Source: Maricaulis sp036231565 (GTDB lineage Bacteria > Pseudomonadota > Alphaproteobacteria > Caulobacterales > Maricaulaceae). Taken from it: a stretch of 64,000 bases of DNA. Shown piece by piece: positions 19,897 through 27,365 of the stretch. The notes under the pieces are model-generated. The model searched no databases, was not told where the DNA came from, and saw only the letters and a program-made list of their open reading frames with translations. The stretch spans positions 66,206 through 130,205 of the forward strand of contig JAZAHA010000002.1 of assembly GCA_036231565.1 (NCBI GenBank), written 5' to 3'. The first letter of the stretch is position 1. Every line of letters starts with the position of its first letter. The translations under genes were made by a program, and so were the position numbers.

Positions 19897-20478
19897 ATGT
19901 TCTCCTTGCCTGACTGGGCCTTTTACCCGATCGCCGCCCTCGTCACGGGCGGCATGGTCGCCGGCGCCCTCGCTTTCGGCGATTCCACCAAGCGAACCCC
20001 GGAGCAGATTCAGGCGGAAGGCCTGGTCTATGAAGGCGATACGCTGAACGCGATCGGTACAGGCAACGGGCTGGAAGCGACCTTCCTGACCGAGGGGCAG
20101 ACCGCTTTCGTGCGCATCGCGGCATCGCGCGGACCGCTGGATGGCATGCAGTCGGCCGGCGCTTTTTTTGCGTTGGCCCCCCATGAGCTCGAAGCCTTGC
20201 AAGGCCGACGCCTGCGCCTGACCTTCCGTGTACGCGCTGCCAGCGACCAGCCGGCCGAAGGCGTACGCTTCAACGTCTTCCTGCCCGGCATCGGCCAGGA
20301 CGGATGGGAACGCTACACTGTCAGTGACGACTATCAGGACATCACTTTTGACGTCTCCCCTCCCACCTGCGTCTGGGATCACGGTTATATCGGCATCTGG
20401 CCGGACTGGGACCTCGAGCGCAATACGATCGATCTCGAACGGGTCGATGTCACCGCGCTCGAAAGCTTGGAATGCTGA
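19897..20478 (+). CDS. unknown membrane-anchored protein with beta-rich periplasmic domain
   Basis: A 193-aa protein with one N-terminal hydrophobic segment (residues about 7-28, FYPIAALVTGGMVAGALAFG) and a periplasmic region rich in predicted strands: LRLTFRVRAASDQPAEGVRFNVF, then ERYTVSDDYQDITFDV, and a tryptophan-rich ending (CVWDHGYIGIWPDWDLER). The pattern recalls a carbohydrate-binding-module-like beta-sandwich, but no family is recognised and no catalytic residues stand out. The gene is divergent from the zapA group and ends 1 bp before the convergent GT2 gene. A GGGA six bases before the ATG supports the start. Confidence 0.7.
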   Translation: MFSLPDWAFYPIAALVTGGMVAGALAFGDSTKRTPEQIQAEGLVYEGDTLNAIGTGNGLEATFLTEGQTAFVRIAASRGPLDGMQSAGAFFALAPHELEALQGRRLRLTFRVRAASDQPAEGVRFNVFLPGIGQDGWERYTVSDDYQDITFDVSPPTCVWDHGYIGIWPDWDLERNTIDLERVDVTALESLEC

Positions 20479-20479
20479 T

Positions 20480-21478
20480 CTATACGCGCTTGTAAGGCCT
20501 GACATCCGTCGAACGGGCGACAAGGCGCCAGGGATTCCAGGCCATGGCCCGGGCAATCGCCCAACTGCCAACTTTCGCTTCGGCCTGGACACTCCGGCGG
20601 GACAATCGCAGCTCCCGCCATCCTGATATGGCGTCCTTGATCGCACGCCCGAAAACACCAGCCTGACCGAAGCGCGCGGAGGACACCCACATTGCAAGCG
20701 TCGCGCTGACGTGAAGCGGCAAGAGTACGATCAGCAAGCAGTCAGGCGTATTCTTCAGAAAAACCCACGTCCTGTTCCGCACTCCGTAATAGGTGGCAAA
20801 CTCCGAGCGCCGCCCGGACGAGGCATAGCCCATATGATCGACGGCTGCCTCACGCAGCTGGATGGCCCGGTGGCCCAGCAGGCGGGCGCGAAACGCGAGA
20901 TCAACGTCTTCATTGTAGCAGAAGAAGCTTTCGTCGAAGCCGTTCAGCGCCTCGAAAACGTCACGCCGGACCATGGCAGCGGCACCACAGGGCCCGAACA
21001 CTTCGCCCTCCTCCGGCAGAAGGGAGACGGGGCGCATATAGGCCGCCCGATAAGCCAGCCCGGCAGCATGATAAACGTCGCCGGCCCCGTCGAGCAGATC
21101 CGGCCGTTCGGCGCTATACTGGGTCGACCCGAACAGGGCGATATCCGGATAGCGCTCGATCGCGACTGCGAGCTGCTCGATCCAGTCGGGCCGCGCGAAG
21201 GCGTCGGGATTGAGAAAGACCACCCAGCGCCCCGAGCTTTTCTCGACCAGGCGGTTATTGCCGGCGGCAAAGCCCAGATTGGTGCCGGACTCGATAAAGG
21301 TCACCCAAGCCGGCAAGTCTTCTGCCGTCACCCGCTCGCCCTCGGGCGACCCGTTTTCCAGGACCAGAACCTCGCCCGGCCTGACGGTCTGGGCTTCGAG
21401 CGCAGCGAGGCAGCGGCCGATCGTGTCACGGCTGCGATAGGCGACAATATGTACGCAAATGTCCGGCGCTTGCGTCAC
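20480..21478 (-). CDS. family 2 glycosyltransferase (rhamnosyltransferase-like)
   Basis: A 332-aa GT-A glycosyltransferase of family 2. The nucleotide-sugar-binding start ICVHIVAYRSRDTIGRCLAAL, the block GTNLGFAAGNNRLVEKS and the DxD-equivalent FLNPDAFARPDW are all present, and the acceptor-site FFCYNEDVDLAFRARLLGH matches the ED-containing motif of rhamnosyl/galactofuranosyl transferases. A hydrophobic stretch near residues 250-275 may associate the C-terminus with the membrane. It probably adds a sugar to LPS or a surface polysaccharide; donor and acceptor are unknown. The start is a GTG at 21478; no better ATG precedes the first strand. Confidence 0.85.
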   Translation of the reverse strand: MTQAPDICVHIVAYRSRDTIGRCLAALEAQTVRPGEVLVLENGSPEGERVTAEDLPAWVTFIESGTNLGFAAGNNRLVEKSSGRWVVFLNPDAFARPDWIEQLAVAIERYPDIALFGSTQYSAERPDLLDGAGDVYHAAGLAYRAAYMRPVSLLPEEGEVFGPCGAAAMVRRDVFEALNGFDESFFCYNEDVDLAFRARLLGHRAIQLREAAVDHMGYASSGRRSEFATYYGVRNRTWVFLKNTPDCLLIVLLPLHVSATLAMWVSSARFGQAGVFGRAIKDAISGWRELRLSRRSVQAEAKVGSWAIARAMAWNPWRLVARSTDVRPYKRV

Positions 21479-21603
21479 ATCCTGCTCCAGTCCTGCTCCG
21501 GCCCACCCCGGAAACCCTGCATACAGGCTTGGCGCGGCAGGGCAATTCCCCTATGCCCCAAAGCACTCTTCTTTACGCCGTTTCTCACCAGGTTATGCCG
21601 ACG

Positions 21604-22416
21604 ATGTCTCTGCCCGCCGACCGCAATGCGCTTGCCTTCGAATTCGCCCGCATCTGCAGCCTTGCGGCAGTGAAGGTGATGGAGGTCTATAACAGCGATT
21701 TCGATACACGCGGCAAGGCCGACCGCTCGCCGGTGACGGATGCGGACGAGCTGGCCGAAGCCATTATCCTGGAAGAGCTGGCAAAGTGTGTACCGGATGT
21801 GCCGGTGCTCGCCGAGGAGAGCTTCAGTGCCGGTCTGCGCCCGGATACGGGTCGCGCCTTCATCCTGGTCGACCCCGTCGACGGCACCAAGGAATTCATC
21901 AACAAGAACGGCGAGTTCACGATCAATATAGCGCTGGTCGAGGACCGCACCCCGACCGCGGGCTGCGTCTATGCGCCGGCGCGCGAGCGCATTTTCGTCG
22001 GCGGTAAAACCGCCTGGGCCGGCGCGCTGAAACCCGGCCAGCCGGTCAGCCGCGACAGTCTCGAGCCGATCGCCACGCGGCCCGCCCCCGAAGGCGGCAA
22101 GACGGCCGTCATGAGCCGCTCACACTCTGACGAGAAGACCATCGCCTTTGCCGACAGTGTCGGGGTCACCGAAAAGGTTTCGGCGGGAAGCTCTCTGAAA
22201 TTCTGCCTGGTGGCGGAGGGTTCGGCCGATGTCTATCCGCGCTTCGGCCCCACCTGTGAATGGGATACCGGCGCGGGGCACGCCGTGCTGAAAGCAGCCG
22301 GAGGCGATGTATTGACGCCGGACGGCGCCCCCTTCCTCTACGGCAAGTCGGACACCGATTATCTCAATGGTGCCTTTGTCGCCTGGGGCCGGCCGGACTC
22401 TTTGACGCAGGGCTGA
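21604..22416 (+). CDS. cysQ: 3'(2'),5'-bisphosphate nucleotidase CysQ
   Basis: An inositol-monophosphatase-superfamily enzyme (270 aa from this start) that dephosphorylates 3'-phosphoadenosine-5'-phosphate, a by-product of sulfate activation and sulfotransfer. The metal-binding motifs are EESFSAG, the DPVDGTKEF signature, and the C-terminal CEWDTGAGHAVLKAAGG. Three in-frame starts compete: ATG at 21529, 21595 and 21604; 21604 (MSLPADRN) gives the typical N-terminus but none has a clean ribosome-binding site. It is divergent from the GT2 gene. The APS-type CysH encoded at 60 kb would not itself make PAP, so the PAP source is elsewhere. Confidence 0.92.
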   Translation: MSLPADRNALAFEFARICSLAAVKVMEVYNSDFDTRGKADRSPVTDADELAEAIILEELAKCVPDVPVLAEESFSAGLRPDTGRAFILVDPVDGTKEFINKNGEFTINIALVEDRTPTAGCVYAPARERIFVGGKTAWAGALKPGQPVSRDSLEPIATRPAPEGGKTAVMSRSHSDEKTIAFADSVGVTEKVSAGSSLKFCLVAEGSADVYPRFGPTCEWDTGAGHAVLKAAGGDVLTPDGAPFLYGKSDTDYLNGAFVAWGRPDSLTQG

Positions 22417-22508
22417 TCTCGGTTACCTCATTTTTACGCTCACGGCGCAAAAGATCGGGCCAGACCGGAACACCCGGAACTCCGCACAGCAGCCAGGGCG
22501 TCTTAGCC

Positions 22509-23828
22509 GTGACCCTTTCGATCAAAGGCCGTTTCGTCGTGATGGTGGTCACCGCAGGTGCCATCATGATGGGCGGTACCGCCTTCGCCTTCTACGCCTT
22601 CCGTCAGGCCATGCTCGGCCAGCTCGGCTCACCCGAGGCTGCCCAGGCCTTTGTCTCCGGTGATATCGCCGCACATATCGACGCGCTGATTGCCGACCAG
22701 ATGCTGGTGATCGGCCTGACCTGCGCGCCTGTCGGTCTGGCCTTCCTCGGCCTGGCCATCTGGCTGGCCCTGGGCGTTGCGCGCCCGCTGGGGCGTTTGC
22801 AGACGGGGCTGGACCGGCTGCGCAGCGGCGATCTCGATATCGAGATCGACGGGGCCGACCGCGGGGACGAGATCGGCGCCATCGCCCGCTCGGTGATCGA
22901 ATTCCGCACCAATCTGGCCGACCGTGCCCGTGAAGAGGCCGAACGGCAATACGCCCAGCAGACGGAGATCGCGCGCGAACGCGAAGCCCTGATGCGCCAG
23001 GTTGCCGAGGATTTCGAACGCTCGGTCCTTACCGTCGTGAACACGCTGACCGATGCAGCGGGCACGGTCGGGCGGCATTCCGGTGACCTGCAGACAGCCG
23101 TGGAACAGTCCCTCGCCTCCCTGCAGGAAGTGCGCACGGCGTCCGGCGAATCGCGCACCCAGGTCGAAACGGTCTCCCGCTCGGCGGATGCACTATCCCT
23201 GTCGGTGGCCGACATCAACACCAATGCCGACCAGGCCGCCGAGATCGCCGCGACGGCGGTCGCCGAGGCTCGCAAGACCGACGAGATCGTCGGCCGCCTG
23301 TCCGAGACAGGCCGCACGATCGGCGAGATTGTCGAGCTGATCAGCCAGATCGCCAGCCAGACCAATCTTCTCGCTCTCAATGCCACCATCGAGGCCGCCC
23401 GTGCTGGCGAGGCCGGCAAGGGCTTCGCCGTCGTGGCGAGTGAAGTGAAGGCCCTGGCCGAACAGACCACGAAAGCCACCGAAGACATCACGGCCCAGGT
23501 GGCCTCGGTGCAGGACGTCGCCCGTCAGTCGGAAACCGCGATCCGCAATATCGCCGCAACGATCGACCGCATCAGCGCCCTGTCCGGAACGATCCGCCAG
23601 GCCGTCGAGGACCAGTCCAGCGCCACCCATCAGATCGATGACAGCGCCCGGATCGCCAGCACCAGCTCCGAGCGCGTCGCGGAGAATGTCGCGCGGCTGG
23701 ACACGGCCATGACATCGAGCCGGAATGCGACCGCCGGAATGCAGCGCGCCTCGAGCGACCTCACCTCCGCCTCCGGCGAGCTGCACGTCCAGGTCACCCA
23801 GTTCCTTGAAAGCATACGGTCAGCCTAG
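22509..23828 (+). CDS. methyl-accepting chemotaxis protein
   Basis: A 439-aa chemoreceptor. Two transmembrane helices (about residues 9-31 and 72-93) enclose a very short periplasmic loop of some 40 residues, too small for a standard ligand-binding domain, so it probably senses a membrane or cytoplasmic signal. A HAMP domain follows (VARPLGRLQTGLDRLRSGDL), then a long signalling coiled coil whose hairpin tip reads SQTNLLALNATIEAARAGEA, the CheA/CheW contact site. The start is the GTG at 22509 with AGGG about ten bases upstream; the longer frame overlaps cysQ. There are no che genes in the window. Confidence 0.92.
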   Translation: MTLSIKGRFVVMVVTAGAIMMGGTAFAFYAFRQAMLGQLGSPEAAQAFVSGDIAAHIDALIADQMLVIGLTCAPVGLAFLGLAIWLALGVARPLGRLQTGLDRLRSGDLDIEIDGADRGDEIGAIARSVIEFRTNLADRAREEAERQYAQQTEIAREREALMRQVAEDFERSVLTVVNTLTDAAGTVGRHSGDLQTAVEQSLASLQEVRTASGESRTQVETVSRSADALSLSVADINTNADQAAEIAATAVAEARKTDEIVGRLSETGRTIGEIVELISQIASQTNLLALNATIEAARAGEAGKGFAVVASEVKALAEQTTKATEDITAQVASVQDVARQSETAIRNIAATIDRISALSGTIRQAVEDQSSATHQIDDSARIASTSSERVAENVARLDTAMTSSRNATAGMQRASSDLTSASGELHVQVTQFLESIRSA

Positions 23829-23840
23829 GCCAAACCCGGC

Positions 23841-24332
23841 TTATTGCTTGCGCAGGAAGACTTTCGAGACGGCGCGATAGCCTCGCCCCTCGAAGAAGCT
23901 GTGGGCGCTATCATTGGCAATGCCGCTTTCCAGCATGATCCGGTCGGCATTGTTTTCACGGCAGAGTGCCTCGGCCGCCTCGAGCAGCCGGGACCCCAGC
24001 CCACGCCCCCGCCCGTCTTCACCGACCAGCAGGTCCTCGATCGTGGCAATGCGGTTGCCGGCAACGCTTTCGATTGCAACTGCGCACAATCCCGCAATCG
24101 TATCCCCCTGGCACGCAACCAGCACGAAACCGCCTCCGTCGAGACAAGCCGCAAAGTCTCTGGCCAGGACGGTATCCAGATCATCTGCCCAGCGCTTTCC
24201 GTCCGGACTGCGGCCGGACAGGATCTCCCCGTGCGAGATATAGGCCGGCATCGGCCGCAGCTGTGCGGCCGCCCATGCGGCGGCCCCGGCAATTCCGGCG
24301 GACTCGAGCGGGCGGATATCCATATCAGGCAT
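23841..24332 (-). CDS. GNAT-family N-acetyltransferase
   Basis: A 163-aa GNAT protein. The acetyl-CoA pyrophosphate-binding loop is clear in DLLVGEDGRGRGLGSRLLEA (R/QxxGxG/A type), preceded by beta-4 and followed by the usual NDSAHSFFEGRGYRAVSK ending, typical of amino-group acetyltransferases acting on small molecules. The substrate cannot be told. Its start lies inside the last codons of the upstream anchored-protein gene (8-bp overlap), so the two are co-transcribed. It is convergent with the chemoreceptor gene, with 12 bp between stops. Confidence 0.85.
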   Translation of the reverse strand: MPDMDIRPLESAGIAGAAAWAAAQLRPMPAYISHGEILSGRSPDGKRWADDLDTVLARDFAACLDGGGFVLVACQGDTIAGLCAVAIESVAGNRIATIEDLLVGEDGRGRGLGSRLLEAAEALCRENNADRIMLESGIANDSAHSFFEGRGYRAVSKVFLRKQ

Positions 24333-24876
24333 TGTCGAGCCACTTTCTGACCGTGCGGCATTTCATCTGCTTCGCCGCAGCCTCGAAAAAGTATTTCCGG
24401 CGTTCCTCGAAGGTAATGGAGAGGTCCGGAACGGTGCGGAAATAGGTGTCGAATATACCCCGCATGTCCGGTGAATAGTGCAGCCGGTAGTCCGGCCAAT
24501 TGCGCCGGAACCAGCCCATCTCAGAAACCTCGAGAAACCAGGACACCCAGGTCCCGAAAATCATCGGATCGAGATTGCCCCGGCTGCGCAGCCGCACGGC
24601 AATTTCGAACAGGTTCAGGATCTGGAGGAAGTAGTTGTTGGCGACGACGGTCTCCTCGTCGTCCAGGTCGACTGGCCTGTCCTCGGGCTCGTTGAAGATC
24701 CGGGCCAGAACGGCGCGATGCTCCGCTTCGAAGCGGAAGATGTTCAGCGCCTCGGTCTCCAGATTGATATAGGTCGAACGCCGGGTCTCCCGCGCATTCC
24801 ACAACACGCCGATGATCAGCGCAGCAAAGGCCGCGATGTCCAGCGTCCCGAGTATCGGTGGCAACCAGTCCGGCAT
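24325..24876 (-). CDS. unknown membrane-anchored protein
   Basis: A 183-aa protein with one N-terminal membrane helix (about residues 3-25, LPPILGTLDIAAFAALIIGV) and a cytoplasmic helical domain containing NLETEALNIFRFEAEHRA, LQILNLFEIAVRLRS and WFLEVSEMGWFRRNWPDYR. The arrangement resembles small DUF4760-like membrane-anchored proteins, but the family is not recognised with certainty. The ATG at 24876 has a strong GGGAGGG five bases upstream; the longer frame lacks this. It overlaps the downstream acetyltransferase gene by 8 bp, which suggests joint expression but does not reveal a function. Confidence 0.7.
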   Translation of the reverse strand: MPDWLPPILGTLDIAAFAALIIGVLWNARETRRSTYINLETEALNIFRFEAEHRAVLARIFNEPEDRPVDLDDEETVVANNYFLQILNLFEIAVRLRSRGNLDPMIFGTWVSWFLEVSEMGWFRRNWPDYRLHYSPDMRGIFDTYFRTVPDLSITFEERRKYFFEAAAKQMKCRTVRKWLDNA

Positions 24877-25050
24877 GATCCCTCCCGTGTCTGCACTCTG
24901 CAGAATATCCGCCCGCAGCCCGCGAGACACACCTTTCCTCAGCCCGCCCACGGCCAATTTGCATAACTATCCTGCAAAGCCATGCCCGAGAAATTCCGTG
25001 ACCTTTCTGCGCGCTCCGGTTATGCGGGCGGCCACAGACAGGAAACCGGC

Positions 25051-25692
25051 ATGCTCGAACTTTTCACCTCCGCCCTGGTCACCTTTTTCGTGGCCATCGA
25101 CCCGCCCGGCGTGGCGCCGATCTTTGCGGCGCTGACCGATGGCGCGCCGAAATCGCACCGCCGTTCGATGGCCATCCGCTCGGTGGTGATTGCCTCGGGC
25201 GTGCTGCTGGGCTTCGCCCTAGGCGGTGCCTGGCTGCTGAACGCCATGCATATCTCGCTGGACGCTTTCCGCGCCGCCGGCGGCGTTCTGCTGTTCCTGA
25301 TGGCGCTGGAAATGATCTTCGAGAAGCGCACCGAACGCCGCGAGGAGCGCGCCGAGGAAATCATCGGCGAACACGATACGCACCCGGAAAAGTGGGACGA
25401 CATCTCGGTCTTCCCGATGGCCATCCCGATGCTGGCCGGCCCCGGCGCCATCGCCACGATGATGCTCTTCATGTCCGACGCCACCAGCCTGACCGAGCAG
25501 GGCGTTGTGCTCGCGGCCGTGGCGATCATTCTGGTCTTCTGCCTGGTCGTTTTCCTGATGATCGGCCCGGTAATGAAGCTGATCGGCGAGTCGATGGCCG
25601 CCATGATCACCCGGATCCTCGGCGTCATCCTCGCTGCGCTGGCCGCACAATTCATCTTTGACGGGATCAAGGGCGCCCTGATGGGCGGATAG
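25051..25692 (+). CDS. MarC-family integral membrane protein
   Basis: A 213-aa MarC/UPF0056-type protein with six predicted membrane segments. Family marks are LVTFFVAIDPPGVAPIFAAL at the N-terminus, VFPMAIPMLAGPGAIATMM in the middle and ITRILGVILAALAAQFIFDG at the end. A charged cytoplasmic loop (EKRTERREERAEEIIGEHDT) separates the halves. The family's transport function remains unproven; E. coli MarC was shown not to be needed for multiple antibiotic resistance. The ATG at 25051 has AGGA eight bases upstream and is preferred over an upstream in-frame ATG at 24982. Confidence 0.9.
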   Translation: MLELFTSALVTFFVAIDPPGVAPIFAALTDGAPKSHRRSMAIRSVVIASGVLLGFALGGAWLLNAMHISLDAFRAAGGVLLFLMALEMIFEKRTERREERAEEIIGEHDTHPEKWDDISVFPMAIPMLAGPGAIATMMLFMSDATSLTEQGVVLAAVAIILVFCLVVFLMIGPVMKLIGESMAAMITRILGVILAALAAQFIFDGIKGALMGG

Positions 25693-25759
25693 CCGCCCCG
25701 CCCGGCTTGAACGGCAATGCCGAAGCCATTATCTCCGAAACCTGACTTTTGGAGACTTT

Positions 25760-25810
25760 ATGTCCATCAGCCAAGAGGCCCGGTAGGGCCCGGTCAAGAC
25801 CGACCGGGCC
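25760..25810 (+). promoter_or_regulatory. possible leader peptide plus hairpin between marC and yjhX
   Basis: GGAG (25751-25754), five bases, then ATG and eight codons (MSISQEAR) ending in TAG at 25786. The next base begins a hairpin, GGCCCGGT (25787-25794) with ACCGGGCC (25803-25810). This could be a short translated leader with an attenuator, or simply the marC terminator beside a chance mini-ORF; no T-tract follows the stem. Confidence 0.35.
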
Positions 25811-25883
25811 TGATCGATCAACGCTGCCGCATGCGTGAGCTGCGGCCGGCGTCTTCGTGTGCCTTTTTCAAGCTGACATCACT

Positions 25884-26141
25884 ATGGACATTTCCAAACC
25901 CGAGCAGCGGGTCCTGCACCTGCTCGCCCAGGGCGGCCGTATCGATTTCGAGAAGGATGAACGCGGCCGCATCATCGATATCACCACCGTCACGCGCGAC
26001 GGATGGGCGTGGAGCGGCTGCTCCCTCGCCCTCTTCGCCAAGCTGCGGCGCCGGCGCTATATCGCGTCACACAGCAGCGGCCCCTACCGGATCACCCGGC
26101 TGGGTCTGAAGCGCGTCCGGTCACAACCCGACAACCGGTAG
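25884..26141 (+). CDS. yjhX: YjhX/UPF0386-family protein (putative toxin)
   Basis: An 85-aa protein matching the length and pattern of E. coli YjhX (UPF0386): MDISKPEQRVLHLLAQGGRI at the start, a central CSLALFAKLRRRRYI helix, and the characteristic ending PYRITRLGLKRVRSQPDNR. YjhX has been proposed as the toxin of a pair with the acetyltransferase YjhQ; here no acetyltransferase gene is adjacent on the same strand, so it appears solitary. The fold looks like a small winged helix, so nucleic-acid binding is also possible. The ATG at 25884 matches the family N-terminus; a longer frame from 25857 adds nine unrelated residues. Confidence 0.85.
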   Translation: MDISKPEQRVLHLLAQGGRIDFEKDERGRIIDITTVTRDGWAWSGCSLALFAKLRRRRYIASHSSGPYRITRLGLKRVRSQPDNR

Positions 26142-26145
26142 CAGA

Positions 26146-26177
26146 CCGCCGTCGGCCTCATCAGATGCCGACGGCGG
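26146..26177 (+). terminator. strong hairpin after yjhX
   Basis: CCGCCGTCGGC (26146-26156) and GCCGACGGCGG (26167-26177) form a perfect 11-bp stem with a 10-base loop, four bases after the yjhX stop. No T-run follows, so it is terminator-like rather than a canonical intrinsic terminator. Confidence 0.55.
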
Positions 26178-26260
26178 AAACCGATCATTAGCCAAGATCT
26201 GCCATGATGATGCCCAGAAAGACCGCGACACGGTCTCTTGAGGGGGGACTGGAGGAGTAG

Positions 26261-26449
26261 ATGGCATTTCGCCTGATCGTGCTGCTCACGGCAGCCACCC
26301 TGTCATCGGCCGGTTTTACCGCCGCCGCCTGGAGCCTGACCCGCGGTCAGACCGATCAGGCGATCGCGTTCGGCTGGCCGGCCATTGCGGTCGCCATCAC
26401 CGTTGCCATCCTTGTTCCCCTGGGCAAACGCCCGGGTGCAGACAGCTAG
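26261..26449 (+). CDS. small two-helix membrane protein
   Basis: A 62-aa protein made almost wholly of two hydrophobic helices (about residues 4-27 and 36-55) with a short charged turn (LTRGQTDQA) between them and a hydrophilic tail (GKRPGADS). A near-perfect GGAGGAG lies four bases before the ATG, which makes translation credible despite the short length. No family is recognised. It follows yjhX by 119 bp and is separated from it by a strong hairpin, so it may have its own promoter. Confidence 0.65.
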   Translation: MAFRLIVLLTAATLSSAGFTAAAWSLTRGQTDQAIAFGWPAIAVAITVAILVPLGKRPGADS

Positions 26450-26450
26450 A

Positions 26451-26495
26451 GCATTTTCAGCAAAAGTGGGGACCGGTTTTGCGGTCCGAAAATGC
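26451..26495. repeat. REP-like extragenic palindrome
   Basis: Outer arms GCATTTTC (26451-26458) and GAAAATGC (26488-26495) enclose inner arms GCAAAA (26460-26465) and TTTTGC (26477-26482), with an ACCGG core. This layout is typical of a dispersed extragenic palindrome seen across alphaproteobacteria (GCATTTTC...AAGTGG...ACCGGTTTT...GAAAATGC). It lies between convergent genes, where it may also end transcription in both directions. Confidence 0.7.
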
Positions 26496-26506
26496 GTCCA
26501 AAAAAG

Positions 26507-27361
26507 CTAGACCTTCGGCGAAAAGAACGGCGCGTAGAGGTCCGGGCGGCGATCGCGGAAGAACCCCCAGGCTGCGCGGTGACGCTGCAGGAAATCCAGG
26601 TCATAGGTCGATGAGACCACGCCGGTCTCGTTGCGGCCCAGCTCTTCCAGCTTTTCACCGGTATGATCGGTCACAAAGGACGAGCCATAGAAGACCTGGC
26701 CACCCTCATTACCGATCCGGTTGGCGGCGATCACGGGAATGACGTTCGAAACGGCATGCCCCTGCATCGCGCGCTGCCAGCGAATGGCCGTGTCGAGGCT
26801 GTCATCATGCGGCTCCGAACCGATCGCGGTCGGGTAGAGCAGCACCTCTGCTCCCAGCATGGTCATGCAGCGCGCCGCTTCCGGGAACCACTGGTCCCAG
26901 CAGATGCCCACACCGACCTTGCCGGCCTTCGTATCCCAGACCTTGAAACCGGTATCGCCCGGGCGGAAGTAGAACTTCTCCATATAGCCGGGACCGTCGG
27001 GAATATGGCTCTTGCGGTAGATGCCCAGCGCCTTGCCATCGGCATCCAGCATGACGAGCGAATTGTAGTAGTGCGGCCCTTCGCGCTCATAGATCGAGAC
27101 AGGGATCACCACGCCCAGTTCGGCAGCCAGCGGCGCCAGCGCCGTCACGCAGGGATGCTCCATCGCCGGCCAGGCCGTTGCGAAGAAGCGCTCGTCCTGG
27201 ACCTTGCAGAAATAGGGTCCCTGGAAGAGTTCCGGCGGCAGCACGACCTGGGCGCCGCGGCCGGCCGCCTCGCGCACGAGTTCTTTCACGGTCGCGATAT
27301 TGGCGTCCATGTCCTCGCCGAATGCCGCCTGCAGGGCGGCCACCGAAATCGTACGGGCCAT
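26507..27361 (-). CDS. aguB: N-carbamoylputrescine amidase
   Basis: A 284-aa nitrilase-superfamily amidase that releases CO2 and ammonia from N-carbamoylputrescine to give putrescine. The catalytic triad is visible as Glu44 (LPPELF), Lys117 (RKSHIPDGPG) and Cys154 (GICWDQWFPE), and GPGYMEKFYFRPGDTGF plus WQRAMQGHA are typical of AguB. With agmatine deiminase two genes upstream, it completes the agmatine to putrescine route. Its start is 4 bp after the stop of a serine hydrolase gene lying between the two pathway genes, so all three are probably one operon. Confidence 0.95.
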   Translation of the reverse strand: MARTISVAALQAAFGEDMDANIATVKELVREAAGRGAQVVLPPELFQGPYFCKVQDERFFATAWPAMEHPCVTALAPLAAELGVVIPVSIYEREGPHYYNSLVMLDADGKALGIYRKSHIPDGPGYMEKFYFRPGDTGFKVWDTKAGKVGVGICWDQWFPEAARCMTMLGAEVLLYPTAIGSEPHDDSLDTAIRWQRAMQGHAVSNVIPVIAANRIGNEGGQVFYGSSFVTDHTGEKLEELGRNETGVVSSTYDLDFLQRHRAAWGFFRDRRPDLYAPFFSPKV

Positions 27362-27365
27362 CCCG

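Noticed and set aside
23841..26141. YjhX-YjhQ toxin-antitoxin pair with the acetyltransferase at 23.8 kb
   Set aside because: The acetyltransferase gene is about 1.5 kb away on the opposite strand with other genes between, so it is not a paired operon.
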